From Amycolatopsis nivea (GTDB lineage Bacteria > Actinomycetota > Actinomycetes > Mycobacteriales > Pseudonocardiaceae): DNA of 64,000 nucleotides. The notes under the pieces are model-generated. The model made no database searches. It was not told the origin of the DNA and saw only the letters and a program-made list of their open reading frames with translations. Positions 55,262-63,315 of the stretch are shown piece by piece. Made by a program: the position numbers and the translations under genes. The DNA lies in contig NZ_SDLT01000007.1 in NCBI RefSeq assembly GCF_004522235.1, positions 124,001 through 188,000 on the forward strand. Direction: 5' to 3'. The stretch's first letter is position 1. The number at the start of each line of letters is the position of its first letter.

Positions 55262-55669
55262 ATGGCCAAGTACCTGCTGCTCAAGCACTACCGCGGCGCG
55301 CCGGCTTCGGTGAACAACGTCCCGATGGACCAGTGGACGCCCGAGGAGGTCACCGCCCACATCCAGTACATGCGCGACTTCGCCGACCGGCTCGTGGAGA
55401 CCGGCGAGTTCGTCAGCGAGCAGGCGCTGTCGCCGGAAGGCACGTGGGTCCGCTTCGACGGCGAGGGCCGCCCGCCGGTCACCGACGGCCCGTTCGCCGA
55501 GACCAAGGACGTCATCGCGGGCTGGATGATCATCGACGTCGACAGCTACGACCGTGCGATCGAACTGGCCGGAGAGCTCTCCGCGGCTCCCGGAGCGGGC
55601 GGCAAGCCGATCCACGAATGGCTCGAACTGCGTCCGTTCTACGGCGTCACGCCTTCGGTGACCGAGTGA
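55262..55669 (+). CDS. YciI (DGPF) family protein
   Basis: A 135-residue protein starting MAKYLLLKHYRG behind GGAGGAGAA. The DGPF motif is in VTDGPFAETKDVIAG. YciI-like proteins of this kind stand beside ECF42 sigma factors in many actinobacteria and are assumed to be their targets or partners. The stop overlaps the sigma gene start by 4 bases. Confidence 0.88.
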   Translation: MAKYLLLKHYRGAPASVNNVPMDQWTPEEVTAHIQYMRDFADRLVETGEFVSEQALSPEGTWVRFDGEGRPPVTDGPFAETKDVIAGWMIIDVDSYDRAIELAGELSAAPGAGGKPIHEWLELRPFYGVTPSVTE

Positions 55670-56802
55670 ACGAGGAGCTGCTGCGGGAACTCGTGCCCGC
55701 GGTGATCGGCATCCTCGTCCGGCGCGGAGCGGATTTCGCGTCGGCCGAGGATGCCGTGCAGGAAGCGCTGATCCGCGCGTTGGACGCGTGGCGGGACGAT
55801 CCGCCGCGCGACCCGAAGGCGTGGCTCATCTCCGCCGCGTGGCGCCGGTTCCTCGACGCCACGCGGTCGGAGTCGTCGCGCCGGGGCCGGGAAGTGGCGA
55901 TGGACGCCGAGCCGCAGCCCGGTCCGGCGTCCGCGGTGGACGATTCGCTCCAGCTCTACTTCCTGTGCGCGCATCCGTCTTTGACGCCGTCGTCGGCCGT
56001 CGCGCTCACGCTGCGTGCGGTCGGCGGGTTGACCACGAAGCAGATCGCGCAGGCGTATCTGGTGCCGGAAGCGACGATGGCGCAACGGATCAGCCGGGCG
56101 AAGAAGACGGTCTCAAGCGTGCGGCTCGACGCGCCCGGCGACGTCGCGACCGTGCTGCGAGTGCTGTACCTGGTCTTCAACGAGGGTTACTCCGGCGAGC
56201 TCGACCTCGCCGCCGAAGCCATCCGGCTGACCCGGCAGCTCGCGGCGGGATTCGACCATCCGGAAGTGGCCGGTCTGCTCGCGTTGATGCTGCTGCACCA
56301 CGCCCGCCGGGCCGCGCGGACGAAACCCGACGGCAGCCTCGTGCCGCTCGCCGAACAGGACCGCGGGGTCTGGGACACCCGGCTGATCGCCGAGGGCGTC
56401 GACATCCTCCAGGCGGCGCTGGCCCGCGACCAGCTCGGCGAGTACCAGGCCCAAGCCGCGATCGCCGCGCTGCACGCCGACGCTCTCGCCGCGGAGGAAA
56501 CCGACTGGGTGCAGATCGTCGAGTGGTACGACGAGCTGCTGGCACTCACCGACAGCCCGATCGTCCGGCTCAACCGGGCGGTCGCGGTCGGCGAGGCGGA
56601 CGGGCCTCGTGCCGGGTTAAAGGCGCTGGCGGAGCTGGACGACAAGCTGCCGCGGTATCGCGCCGTGGCGGCTTACCTGCACGAACGGGACGGAGATCTG
56701 GCGACCGCCGCGCGGCTGTACAGCGAAGCGGCGGAGAAAGCACCCAACATGGCTGAGCGCGCTCACTTGATCAGGCAGGCAGCGCGGCTCAACAACTCGT
56801 GA
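55666..56802 (+). CDS. ECF sigma factor with TPR-like tail (ECF42 type)
   Basis: A 378-residue sigma factor with GTG start. Regions 2 (about 8-70, FASAEDAVQEALIRALDAW) and 4 (about 115-155, LTTKQIAQAYLVPEATMAQRISRAK) are followed by a long helical domain (about 165-378), described in the family as DUF6596/TPR. Together with the YciI gene this is the ECF42 arrangement. There is no anti-sigma factor, so the C-terminal domain probably regulates it. Confidence 0.9.
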   Translation: MNEELLRELVPAVIGILVRRGADFASAEDAVQEALIRALDAWRDDPPRDPKAWLISAAWRRFLDATRSESSRRGREVAMDAEPQPGPASAVDDSLQLYFLCAHPSLTPSSAVALTLRAVGGLTTKQIAQAYLVPEATMAQRISRAKKTVSSVRLDAPGDVATVLRVLYLVFNEGYSGELDLAAEAIRLTRQLAAGFDHPEVAGLLALMLLHHARRAARTKPDGSLVPLAEQDRGVWDTRLIAEGVDILQAALARDQLGEYQAQAAIAALHADALAAEETDWVQIVEWYDELLALTDSPIVRLNRAVAVGEADGPRAGLKALAELDDKLPRYRAVAAYLHERDGDLATAARLYSEAAEKAPNMAERAHLIRQAARLNNS

Positions 56803-56839
56803 GCGGCGAAGCCGGTTAGAACCGGCTTCGCCACTCACG
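56798..56839. terminator. Hairpin between ECF42 and glyA
   Basis: Arms GCGAAGCCGGTT (56806-56817) and AACCGGCTTCGC (56820-56831) with outer CGTGAG/CTCACG pairing. It is shared by the convergent genes. The same core occurs at 38110. Confidence 0.75.
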
Positions 56840-56842
56840 ACG

Positions 56843-58111
56843 TCACTCGGCGTAACCCGGGATCGGGAACGGCTGCAGGAACTCGCGGATCTCGGCGGCG
56901 ATCGCGTCCAGCGCGCCGTCCTGCTGCGCGGCCGCGGCGGTCACGGTCCGGTCGATCCAGTCCGCGACCTGCACCTGGTGCTCCGGCTTGAGCCCGCGCG
57001 TCGTGATCGCCGACGTGCCCAGCCGGATGCCGGACGGGTCGAACGGCTTGCGCGGGTCGAACGGCACGGTGTTGTAGTTCAGCTCGATGCCCGCGCGGTC
57101 CAGCGCCTGCGCGGCGGGCTTGCCGGGCACCGCCTTGTTGGTCAGGTCGATCAGGAGCAGGTGGTTGTCCGTGCCGCCGGAGACGAGGTCGTACCCGCGC
57201 TCGACCAGCGCTTCGGCCAGCGCCTTGGCGTTCGCGACGATCGTGTGCGCGTACTCGGAGAACGACGGCTGCTGCGCCTCCCCCAGCGCGACCGCGATGG
57301 CGGCCGTCGTGTGGTTGTGCGGACCGCCCTGCAGACCGGGGAACACCGCCTTGTCGACAGCCTTGGCGTGCTCGGCGTCGGAGAGGATCATCGCGCCGCG
57401 CGGACCGCGCAGCGTCTTGTGCGTGGTCGTGGTGATGACCTGCGCGTGGCCGACCGGCGACGGGTGCGCGCCGCCCGCGATCAGGCCGGCGATGTGCGCG
57501 ATGTCGGCCACCAGCACGGCGTCGACCTCGCGGGCGATCTCCGCGAACGCCGGGAAGTCGATGGTGCGCGGGATGGCCGTGCCGCCCGCGAAGATCAGCT
57601 TCGGCCGGTGCTGGCGGGCGAGGTCGCGGACCTGGTCGAGGTCGACGCGGCCGGTTTCCTTCCGGACGCCGTAGCGGACCGGCGTGAACCACTTGCCGGT
57701 CGCGGACACGCTCCAGCCGTGCGTGAGGTGGCCGCCGTCGGGCAGCGCCATGCCGAGCACGGTGTCGCCCGGCTTCGCGAACGCCAGGTACACCGCGAGG
57801 TTGGCCGGGGAGCCGGAGTACGGCTGGACGTTCGCGTGATCGGTGCCGAAGACAGCCTTCGCACGCTCGATCGCCACCTGCTCGACCTGGTCGATGAACT
57901 GCTGGCCCTCGTAGTAGCGCTTGCCCGCGTAGCCCTCGGAGTACTTGTTGGTGAGCACGCTTCCGGTGGCTTCGAGCACCGCCTGCGAAACGTAGTTCTC
58001 GGACGCGATCAGCCGGATCTTGTCGTGCTGGCGTTTCGCCTCGTCCTCGACGAGCCCGGCGATCTGCGGATCCGCCGAGGACAGTGCGGACAAGGCGGGC
58101 TGGTGTGTCAT
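56843..58111 (-). CDS. glyA: Serine hydroxymethyltransferase
   Basis: A 422-residue PLP enzyme making glycine and methylene-tetrahydrofolate from serine. IRLIASENYVSQAVLEA is the N-terminal motif, and VITTTTHKTLRGPRGAMIL carries the PLP Lys. Start MTHQPALSAL at 58111. The ZTP riboswitch upstream would couple production to one-carbon folate shortage. Confidence 0.96.
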   Translation of the reverse strand: MTHQPALSALSSADPQIAGLVEDEAKRQHDKIRLIASENYVSQAVLEATGSVLTNKYSEGYAGKRYYEGQQFIDQVEQVAIERAKAVFGTDHANVQPYSGSPANLAVYLAFAKPGDTVLGMALPDGGHLTHGWSVSATGKWFTPVRYGVRKETGRVDLDQVRDLARQHRPKLIFAGGTAIPRTIDFPAFAEIAREVDAVLVADIAHIAGLIAGGAHPSPVGHAQVITTTTHKTLRGPRGAMILSDAEHAKAVDKAVFPGLQGGPHNHTTAAIAVALGEAQQPSFSEYAHTIVANAKALAEALVERGYDLVSGGTDNHLLLIDLTNKAVPGKPAAQALDRAGIELNYNTVPFDPRKPFDPSGIRLGTSAITTRGLKPEHQVQVADWIDRTVTAAAAQQDGALDAIAAEIREFLQPFPIPGYAE

Positions 58112-58138
58112 GGCGTACTCCGGCTCTGCAGTGGCCCT

Positions 58139-58220
58139 CACCCAGGCGCGCGGTGCCGGCCTCGTCGTCGCTCCCCGGTGGTGCTCCACCTCTTGAATGG
58201 CGCCAGTCGCTGCTGCGGGA
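58139..58220 (-). ncRNA. ZTP (pfl) riboswitch upstream of glyA
   Basis: On the minus strand the conserved ZTP elements appear in order: CGACTGGCG, a stem (GGTGG-AGCA-CCACC), CCGGGGAGCGA, then CCG and CGCGCCTGGGTGA. The GGGGAGC and CGCCTGGGT blocks are the core of the pfl motif. It lies about 28-110 bases ahead of the glyA start. ZTP accumulates when formyl-tetrahydrofolate is low; the riboswitch turns on one-carbon genes. Confidence 0.9.
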
Positions 58221-58223
58221 CGA

Positions 58224-58229
58224 AGTTTA
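58224..58229 (-). promoter_or_regulatory. Possible -10 element of glyA
   Basis: TAAACT on the minus strand a few bases before the riboswitch. No convincing -35 is seen at the right distance. Confidence 0.35.
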
Positions 58230-58278
58230 GTGCACCGCGCCAGCCCCGTCCGGTCCGCGGGAACGGACGGGAAACGGC

Positions 58279-58797
58279 TCAGACCTGCTCGAGTCCGCCG
58301 CGATGGCGCCGGGCGAGTTCCTGGTAGACCGCCGCGTTGTGGTCGACCCACAGCCGCGCGGAATCGGTGAGCTCCACGAACTTCTTCGCCGGGCTGCCCA
58401 TCGCGATCGTCTCCGCCGGGACCTCGGTGCCGGGCGTGACCGTCGACCCCGCCGCGACGAACGCGCGCGCTCCGATCACCGCGCGGTCGAGCACCGTGGA
58501 ACCGTTGCCGATCAACGCCTGTTCGCCGACCGTGCAGTCGTGCACGAGGCACTGGTGCCCGACGGTGACGTTGCGGCCGACCTCGGTCATCTCGGGTCCG
58601 GAGTGGATCACCGAGTTGTCCTGGATGTTCGCGCCCTCGCGGATGACGATCGGGCCGAAGTCCGCGCGGATCACCGCGCCGTACCAGACCGAAGCGTCCT
58701 TCTCGACGGTCACGTTGCCGATCAGGGTGGCGGTGGGGGCGATCCAGGCGTCCGGGTGGACCTGCGGGCTGACGCCGTCCAAGGAGAACAAAGGCAT
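58279..58797 (-). CDS. Gamma-carbonic anhydrase family protein
   Basis: A 172-residue left-handed beta-helix protein of hexapeptide repeats (ATLIGNVTVEKDASVWYGAVIR...). The metal-binding His positions are in NSVIHSGP, VTVGHQCLVHDC. It fits the Cam/YrdA/PaaY group. Many members bind metal but have no proven carbonic anhydrase activity. Start MPLFSLDGVS. Confidence 0.88.
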   Translation of the reverse strand: MPLFSLDGVSPQVHPDAWIAPTATLIGNVTVEKDASVWYGAVIRADFGPIVIREGANIQDNSVIHSGPEMTEVGRNVTVGHQCLVHDCTVGEQALIGNGSTVLDRAVIGARAFVAAGSTVTPGTEVPAETIAMGSPAKKFVELTDSARLWVDHNAAVYQELARRHRGGLEQV

Positions 58798-58816
58798 GCC
58801 GGGAGCCTAAGCGGCG

Positions 58817-59404
58817 TCAGCGGTATCCGGCGAAGCAGAGCGCCTCGATGTCGCCGCGGAGGCTCGCGGACGACCGCGGCCGGACGCGTTGCTGCACCAC
58901 CGCGCCGAGCAGATAGCTCAGCAGCGCGCGGGCACGGGCGCGCGGATCGTCGACGTCGAGCGGGGCGAGGAGTTCGGCGAACAGTTCGGTGATCGAGGTG
59001 AGCATCGCGTCGATCGCCTGCGGGTGCTGCGCGCGGCCCGCCGCGATCCAGTACTCGAACCAGAGGAACGCGCCGCGCGGCCGGTCGGCGAATTCGGCGA
59101 GGTAGGCCTCGGTCACCGCGAAAAGCCGTTTGCGCGGGTCGGAGTGCTTGTCCGCGACCTTGCGCAGCCCCGCCGCGAAAGTGTTGATGTGCGCGGCCAT
59201 CGCCCGGTCGATGAGCACGTCGATGTCGGCGAAGTAGTAGTGGATCGCGCTCTTGGTGAGCGGCCCGGCCTCGGCGATCGCGCGTACCGTGCAGCCGGCG
59301 AGCCCTTCGCGGGCGAGGACCTTGCGAGCGGCTTCGACGATCAGTTCCTGTTTCTGCAACTGGTTGGGCGACAGCTGGGTGCTGCGACCGGGTACGGCGC
59401 TCAC
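58817..59404 (-). CDS. TetR family regulator
   Basis: A 195-residue repressor. GTG at 59404 (VSAVPGRSTQ) follows GAGGATC; the longer frame to 59518 has poor N-terminal sequence. The helix-turn-helix is LAGCTVRAIAEAGPLTKSAIHYYFADID (about 30-58), and the ligand domain follows. Its targets are not evident; the carbonic anhydrase gene is 20 bases downstream. Confidence 0.88.
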   Translation of the reverse strand: MSAVPGRSTQLSPNQLQKQELIVEAARKVLAREGLAGCTVRAIAEAGPLTKSAIHYYFADIDVLIDRAMAAHINTFAAGLRKVADKHSDPRKRLFAVTEAYLAEFADRPRGAFLWFEYWIAAGRAQHPQAIDAMLTSITELFAELLAPLDVDDPRARARALLSYLLGAVVQQRVRPRSSASLRGDIEALCFAGYR

Positions 59405-59517
59405 GGTGATCCTCGTTACGTTTGTCAGGACGGCAGCCCTGAATCCTAGGCCAGTCGTCCCAACGTCTTCCGGCGGGTGAAAAACCGGATTGGCCACCCC
59501 GGTCCGCGCAGCGGACA

Positions 59518-59985
59518 ATGCCCGGCATGGTGATCTCAGGGGACAAGGGGCTCAGCGAGGCGGCGCGCCGCCAGCTGGAGAAGGAAATCGCGGATCTGCG
59601 CGCGCAACGCGAGGCGCTATCGCCGCAGCCCGGCGAGCAGGAACGCACGGGGGACGCCGCCGACCAGGCGGACGTGATCGACCGCGCCGAGGCAGCGGCG
59701 CGTCTGGACCGGCAGATCGCCGACGTCACCGCGAAGCTGGAGCACGGCGCGTACGACAGCTCGCTGCTTCCCGACGGCACGCGGGTTTCGCTGCGTTTTT
59801 CCGACGGTGACGAGGAAGAGTTCACCGTGGTGACCCTTCCCGGCGAGGACGCGGACGCGATCACCTCGGACAGCCCGCTCGGCCTCGCGCTGGCCAACGC
59901 GAAGGCAGGCGAGGAAATCAGCTACCGCACCCCGCGCGGGCAAGCCACCGCGACGGTGCTGAAGCTGACCCCGCCCGCCAACTGA
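59518..59985 (+). CDS. GreA/GreB family elongation factor-like protein
   Basis: A 155-residue protein. The N-terminal half (about 8-75) is a coiled coil (ARRQLEKEIADLRAQREAL) like the GreA arm, and the C-terminal half the globular GreA/GreB domain ending SYRTPRGQATATVLKL. It is probably a second, shorter Gre factor acting at the RNA polymerase secondary channel. ATG at 59518 or 59527. Confidence 0.85.
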   Translation: MPGMVISGDKGLSEAARRQLEKEIADLRAQREALSPQPGEQERTGDAADQADVIDRAEAAARLDRQIADVTAKLEHGAYDSSLLPDGTRVSLRFSDGDEEEFTVVTLPGEDADAITSDSPLGLALANAKAGEEISYRTPRGQATATVLKLTPPAN

Positions 59986-59998
59986 CCACAGAGGACAG

Positions 59999-60036
59999 AC
60001 AGTGGCCGCCCCGGTTTCCGGGGCGGCCACTGTTAT
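59999..60036. terminator. Terminator after the greA-like gene
   Basis: A 16-base-pair stem (59999-60014 with 60018-60033) around TTT, followed by TTATTT. It also covers the stop of the convergent lipoprotein gene. Confidence 0.85.
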
Positions 60037-60479
60037 TTGTCGGCGTTGGCCACCGTTTCGGCCTGATAGGCGAACACGCCGTCGGTCTCGACCGCGACGT
60101 GCCAGCCGCCGCAGTCCGTGTCCATCCGCTTGTGCTCGCCCGCCGGCCACCAGTCCGCGGTGAGCGTCGGCGCTTTCGCCTCGGCCTTTCCCGGCTTGCA
60201 CAGCGCGGGCAGGCCGGCGGGACCTGGCTGATAGCGCAGAATCCGTTCCGAACCAGTGGTGCGGATCAGTTCGGTGACCGACTTCGCGTCGTCGGGCACC
60301 CACGATGGGAGCCGGGCCTCCGCGTTGGCTTTGCCCTGCTTTCCGGTGTCGTAGGAAACGGCCTTCACGTGGCCGTTCGACTTCTCCTCGATCGAGGCGC
60401 CGAGCCCGCACGACGCGACCGTGGCCAGAGCCGCGATCCCGGTCGCGGCCAGTACCGCCTTGTTCCGCACGCTGTTCAT
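60033..60479 (-). CDS. Small lipoprotein of unknown function
   Basis: A 148-residue protein. The signal peptide MNSVRNKAVLAATGIAALAT ends in the lipobox TVASC, so it should be anchored outside the membrane. The mature part has a pair of Cys (LCKPG and DCGGW) that could form a disulfide. I recognise no domain. Confidence 0.8.
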   Translation of the reverse strand: MNSVRNKAVLAATGIAALATVASCGLGASIEEKSNGHVKAVSYDTGKQGKANAEARLPSWVPDDAKSVTELIRTTGSERILRYQPGPAGLPALCKPGKAEAKAPTLTADWWPAGEHKRMDTDCGGWHVAVETDGVFAYQAETVANADK

Positions 60480-60582
60480 GGCTTCCAGTCAACCGAGACC
60501 GGCGTGCCCCGCCCTCGTTCTTCCGGTCCTTTGCCGCTGGCCAGTCGGCCGACTCCGTCCCTCACATGAGTGAAATCGCGGA

Positions 60583-60918
60583 TCATTCTTCGCCGTCGAG
60601 ATGAGCCCGCAGCGCGGCGAGCGGACCGTCCCAGTCCCGCGCGAGCGCGGCGAGGAACTGCTGCGCGACCCGCATCGGCGCGGAATCGAGCCGGTACCGC
60701 ACGCGGCGGCGCTCACCGGGTTCAGCGGCGACCAGCCCGGCGTCGGACAGCAGGCCGAGGTGCTTGGCGATCGCCTGCCGCGTGATCGGAAGCCGCGCCG
60801 CCAGGTCCGTCGCCGTCGCCGGACCGCGTGCGGCCAGTTCGGCGAGGATCGCGCGCCGGGTCGGATCGGCGAGCGCGGCGAACACCTGCTCGGCGACCGC
60901 TTCGGAGTCAGCTGCCAT
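60583..60918 (-). CDS. ArsR family repressor
   Basis: A 111-residue winged-helix repressor. DPTRRAILAELAARGPATATDLAARLPITRQAIAKHLGLLSDAGL is the typical reading head; there is no CxC metal site, so it senses another signal or acts by levels. It overlaps the upstream SRPBCC gene by 11 bases, the usual ArsR-AHSA1 layout. Confidence 0.9.
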   Translation of the reverse strand: MAADSEAVAEQVFAALADPTRRAILAELAARGPATATDLAARLPITRQAIAKHLGLLSDAGLVAAEPGERRRVRYRLDSAPMRVAQQFLAALARDWDGPLAALRAHLDGEE

Positions 60919-61339
60919 CGAGACTGGCCACCAGCTCGTCCAGTTCGCGCGCCCAGCCTTCGACGTGCGAACGGTAGGTCGCCGGGTACTGGCCGTCCGG
61001 CAGTTGCGCGAACCCGGATTCGACGACGGTGAGCCGGGTCCCGCCGCCGTCCGCCCGCAGCGTGAACTCGACGTACGTGCGCCGCGGGTCGTCCTCCGGC
61101 ATCCCGTCGACCTGCCAGGTGAAACCGAACACCGCGGGCTCCTCGACGCGCTCGACCCGGATCTCGGCAGTGCGCTCGCCGATCCACGCGACCCGGCCGA
61201 GCCCGCCCGGACGCAGGTCGATCTCGGCCTCGTCGCCGAACCAGGCGCTCAGGCCGTCGGCGGTGGTCAGCGCCGTCCACACCGTCGCGGGCGGCTGTGC
61301 CAGCTCGACCGTCCGCTCGATGCGGTCGGGAAACCCCAT
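60908..61339 (-). CDS. SRPBCC/AHSA1 family protein
   Basis: A 143-residue START-like protein starting MGFPDRIERTVELAQPP behind GGAAGGAG. Typical strand-helix VWTALTTADGLSAWF and C-terminal YRSHVEGWARELDELVASL. It is co-transcribed with arsR. The ligand is unknown. Confidence 0.88.
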   Translation of the reverse strand: MGFPDRIERTVELAQPPATVWTALTTADGLSAWFGDEAEIDLRPGGLGRVAWIGERTAEIRVERVEEPAVFGFTWQVDGMPEDDPRRTYVEFTLRADGGGTRLTVVESGFAQLPDGQYPATYRSHVEGWARELDELVASLDGS

Positions 61340-61385
61340 GTCGTGCTCCTTCCGGACCGAGCCTAGGCAACCACACCTCATTGAC

Positions 61386-61426
61386 GCAACTGAATGGTTG
61401 CCATAGTGTTGCAACCGTTCAGTTGC
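61386..61426. promoter_or_regulatory. Double ArsR-type operator
   Basis: Two palindromic sites GCAACTGAATGGTTGC (61386-61401) and GCAACCGTTCAGTTGC (61411-61426), separated by 9 bases. Each is GCAAC-N6-GTTGC; as a pair they are also reverse complements of each other at 15 of 16 bases. They lie between the divergent SRPBCC genes and are the likely target of the ArsR protein. Confidence 0.8.
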
Positions 61427-61449
61427 ATTACTTGGCGAAAGGAAGACCG

Positions 61450-61908
61450 ATGAACTCCTTCACCACCGAGCTGACCGTCGACCGCACCCCCGAAGAGGTC
61501 TTCGCCGCGGTCACCGACGTCCGAGCCTGGTTCAGCAAGACGATCACCGGCACCGCGACCGCGGTCGGCGACGCGTTTTCCTTTGTGGACAAGGGAATCC
61601 CGTCGACCCGGATCCGTGTCACGGAGCTCGTGCCCGGCCGCCGCGTCGCCTGGCACGTCGAGGACGCGTACGTCGCCTTCACCGACCAGCCGGACGAATG
61701 GACCGACACCCGGATGAGCTTCGACATCTCGCCAGGCCCGAACGGGACCACGTTGCGCTTCACGCACCACGGCCTCACTCCGGACCAGGCTTGCTACCGC
61801 GAGTGCTCGCGCGGCTGGACGAGCTGCGTCAACACGAGTCTGCACGCGCTGCTGACGACTGGCGTCGGCGAGCCGATCCCGGAATCCGCTGCCCCGCAAC
61901 GCAGCTAG
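61450..61908 (+). CDS. SRPBCC/AHSA1 family protein
   Basis: A 152-residue START-like protein starting MNSFTTELTVDRTPEEVF behind GAAAGGAAG. TTLRFTHHGLTPDQ and CSRGWTSCVNTSLHALL are common to AHSA1 proteins. Divergent from the arsR operon with the double operator between. Its 3' end overlaps the convergent SDR gene by 4 bases. Confidence 0.88.
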   Translation: MNSFTTELTVDRTPEEVFAAVTDVRAWFSKTITGTATAVGDAFSFVDKGIPSTRIRVTELVPGRRVAWHVEDAYVAFTDQPDEWTDTRMSFDISPGPNGTTLRFTHHGLTPDQACYRECSRGWTSCVNTSLHALLTTGVGEPIPESAAPQRS

Positions 61909-62606
61909 GGAAGCTGCAGGTCGGAGGCGTCACGCTTGGCGTGCATCTCCCACAGTGTCTCGGCGATGTCGGCCGGGTCGATCTCCGGAAACTCAGTATT
62001 GGGTTCGAGGGCACCGGACAGCAGTGCGGAATGGACGGCGCTGCCCCTGATCATGGCTCCGATCTGGAGCGTCGCCGCGTGCACGCCGTGCGGCGAGATT
62101 TCCGCTGACAGGCTCTGGATGTAGTTGCGGGTCGCCGCCATCGCCGGGCCGATGCCGCTCAGGACAGGCGCGGGCTGCGTCGCCGAGACACTCTGGCTGA
62201 TCAGGATGCTGCCTTCGCCGCGGTCGCGCAGTTCCCCCAAAACCGCCTGGACCAGAGCGATCGGGGTCAAGAAATACAGCTCGAGAAGCTGCTGCATGAC
62301 TGCCGGGGTCAAGTCGGCGGCGGGAGTGAAACCGTTCAGGTCCAACGGCGCGTACGCCACCACGTCGATCCGCTCGAAGCGGCCGCGGATCTCGTCGACC
62401 AACGCGGGAATCTCCGCCGGACGCGACAGATCCGCCGGGAACGCCGCGGCTTCGATGCCCTCCGCGGCCAGTTGATCAGCCAAGGCCGCGAGCCGTTCAC
62501 GGTTGCGCGCGACGAGGGCGATCCGGAAGCCCTCGCCGCCGAAGCGCCGGGCGATCGCAGGGCCAAGGCCGGTGCCAGCACCGAGCAGAACCAGGGTTTT
62601 CGACAC
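61905..62606 (-). CDS. SDR family protein lacking the catalytic Tyr-Lys pair
   Basis: A 233-residue Rossmann protein; GTG at 62606 (VSKTLVLLGAGTGLGPA) follows GGAGG. The cofactor loop GAGTGLG and AYAPLDLNG are present, and ILISQSVSA holds the Ser region. At the YxxxK position the sequence reads GIGPAMAAT, so Tyr and Lys are replaced by Ile and Met. It may be non-catalytic or use another mechanism. It is divergent from the TetR gene. Confidence 0.85.
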   Translation of the reverse strand: MSKTLVLLGAGTGLGPAIARRFGGEGFRIALVARNRERLAALADQLAAEGIEAAAFPADLSRPAEIPALVDEIRGRFERIDVVAYAPLDLNGFTPAADLTPAVMQQLLELYFLTPIALVQAVLGELRDRGEGSILISQSVSATQPAPVLSGIGPAMAATRNYIQSLSAEISPHGVHAATLQIGAMIRGSAVHSALLSGALEPNTEFPEIDPADIAETLWEMHAKRDASDLQLP

Positions 62607-62617
62607 GGAACCTCCAT

Positions 62618-62668
62618 AAGTTGATGGTGATCTCAACTTTGACGCCAAGTTGAGACCGTTGTCAACTT
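62618..62668. promoter_or_regulatory. Two tandem 22-bp TetR operators
   Basis: AAGTTGA-N8-TCAACTT occurs twice, at 62618-62639 and 62647-62668, with identical arms and different spacers, centres 29 bases apart. They fill the space between the SDR and TetR starts. Confidence 0.85.
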
Positions 62669-62693
62669 TCTCGTCCGCACCTACGATGACCTG

Positions 62694-63278
62694 GTGAAAA
62701 CGGAGGGGAAGCCCACGCTGCGCCGAGACGCCCGCCGCAACCAGGAACGGCTTCTCGCCGCGGCGGCGGACGCCTTCCGGGAGAAGGGCCTGACGGTTCC
62801 GCTGGAGGAGATCGCGCAGCGGGCGGGCGTCAGCGCCGGGACTCTCTACAACCGCTTCGGCGGGCGGGAAGCGCTGATCGACGCGGTGATGCCGGAACTG
62901 GCCGCCGAGCGGATGGACGAGGCGATGCGCCGGGCGGAGGCGGTCGACGACCCGTGGGAATCGTTCGTCACCTACGTGACCGTGCTGTGCGAACAGCAAG
63001 CCGACGACCCCGCGTTCCGCGACGCGATCAGCAGGCAACTCCAGGACGCGCCTGAACTGACCGCGCGCTGCACGGCCGAACTCGCGAAGTCGGTCCGGCT
63101 GCTCGAACGCGCGCAACGGTCCGGGACGCTGCGCGCGGATGTCACGTCCGACGATTTGATGCTGCTGATCTTCACGAACGCGCTGATCGTGCGCGAGACC
63201 GTTGAGGCAACCCCGGACGCGTGGCGGCGCATGCTCTCGTTCAGCCTCGCCGGACTGCGCGCCGATTGTGGTAGCTAG
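62694..63278 (+). CDS. TetR family regulator
   Basis: A 194-residue repressor starting with GTG or ATG in VKTEGKPTLRRDARRNQERL. The helix-turn-helix is LEEIAQRAGVSAGTLYNRFGGREALIDAV (about 40-68). It probably represses itself and the divergent SDR gene through the two operators just upstream. Confidence 0.9.
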   Translation: MKTEGKPTLRRDARRNQERLLAAAADAFREKGLTVPLEEIAQRAGVSAGTLYNRFGGREALIDAVMPELAAERMDEAMRRAEAVDDPWESFVTYVTVLCEQQADDPAFRDAISRQLQDAPELTARCTAELAKSVRLLERAQRSGTLRADVTSDDLMLLIFTNALIVRETVEATPDAWRRMLSFSLAGLRADCGS

Positions 63279-63315
63279 GACGCATGCGAAGATCTTTTTC
63301 CCTCAGGGGAATCTC

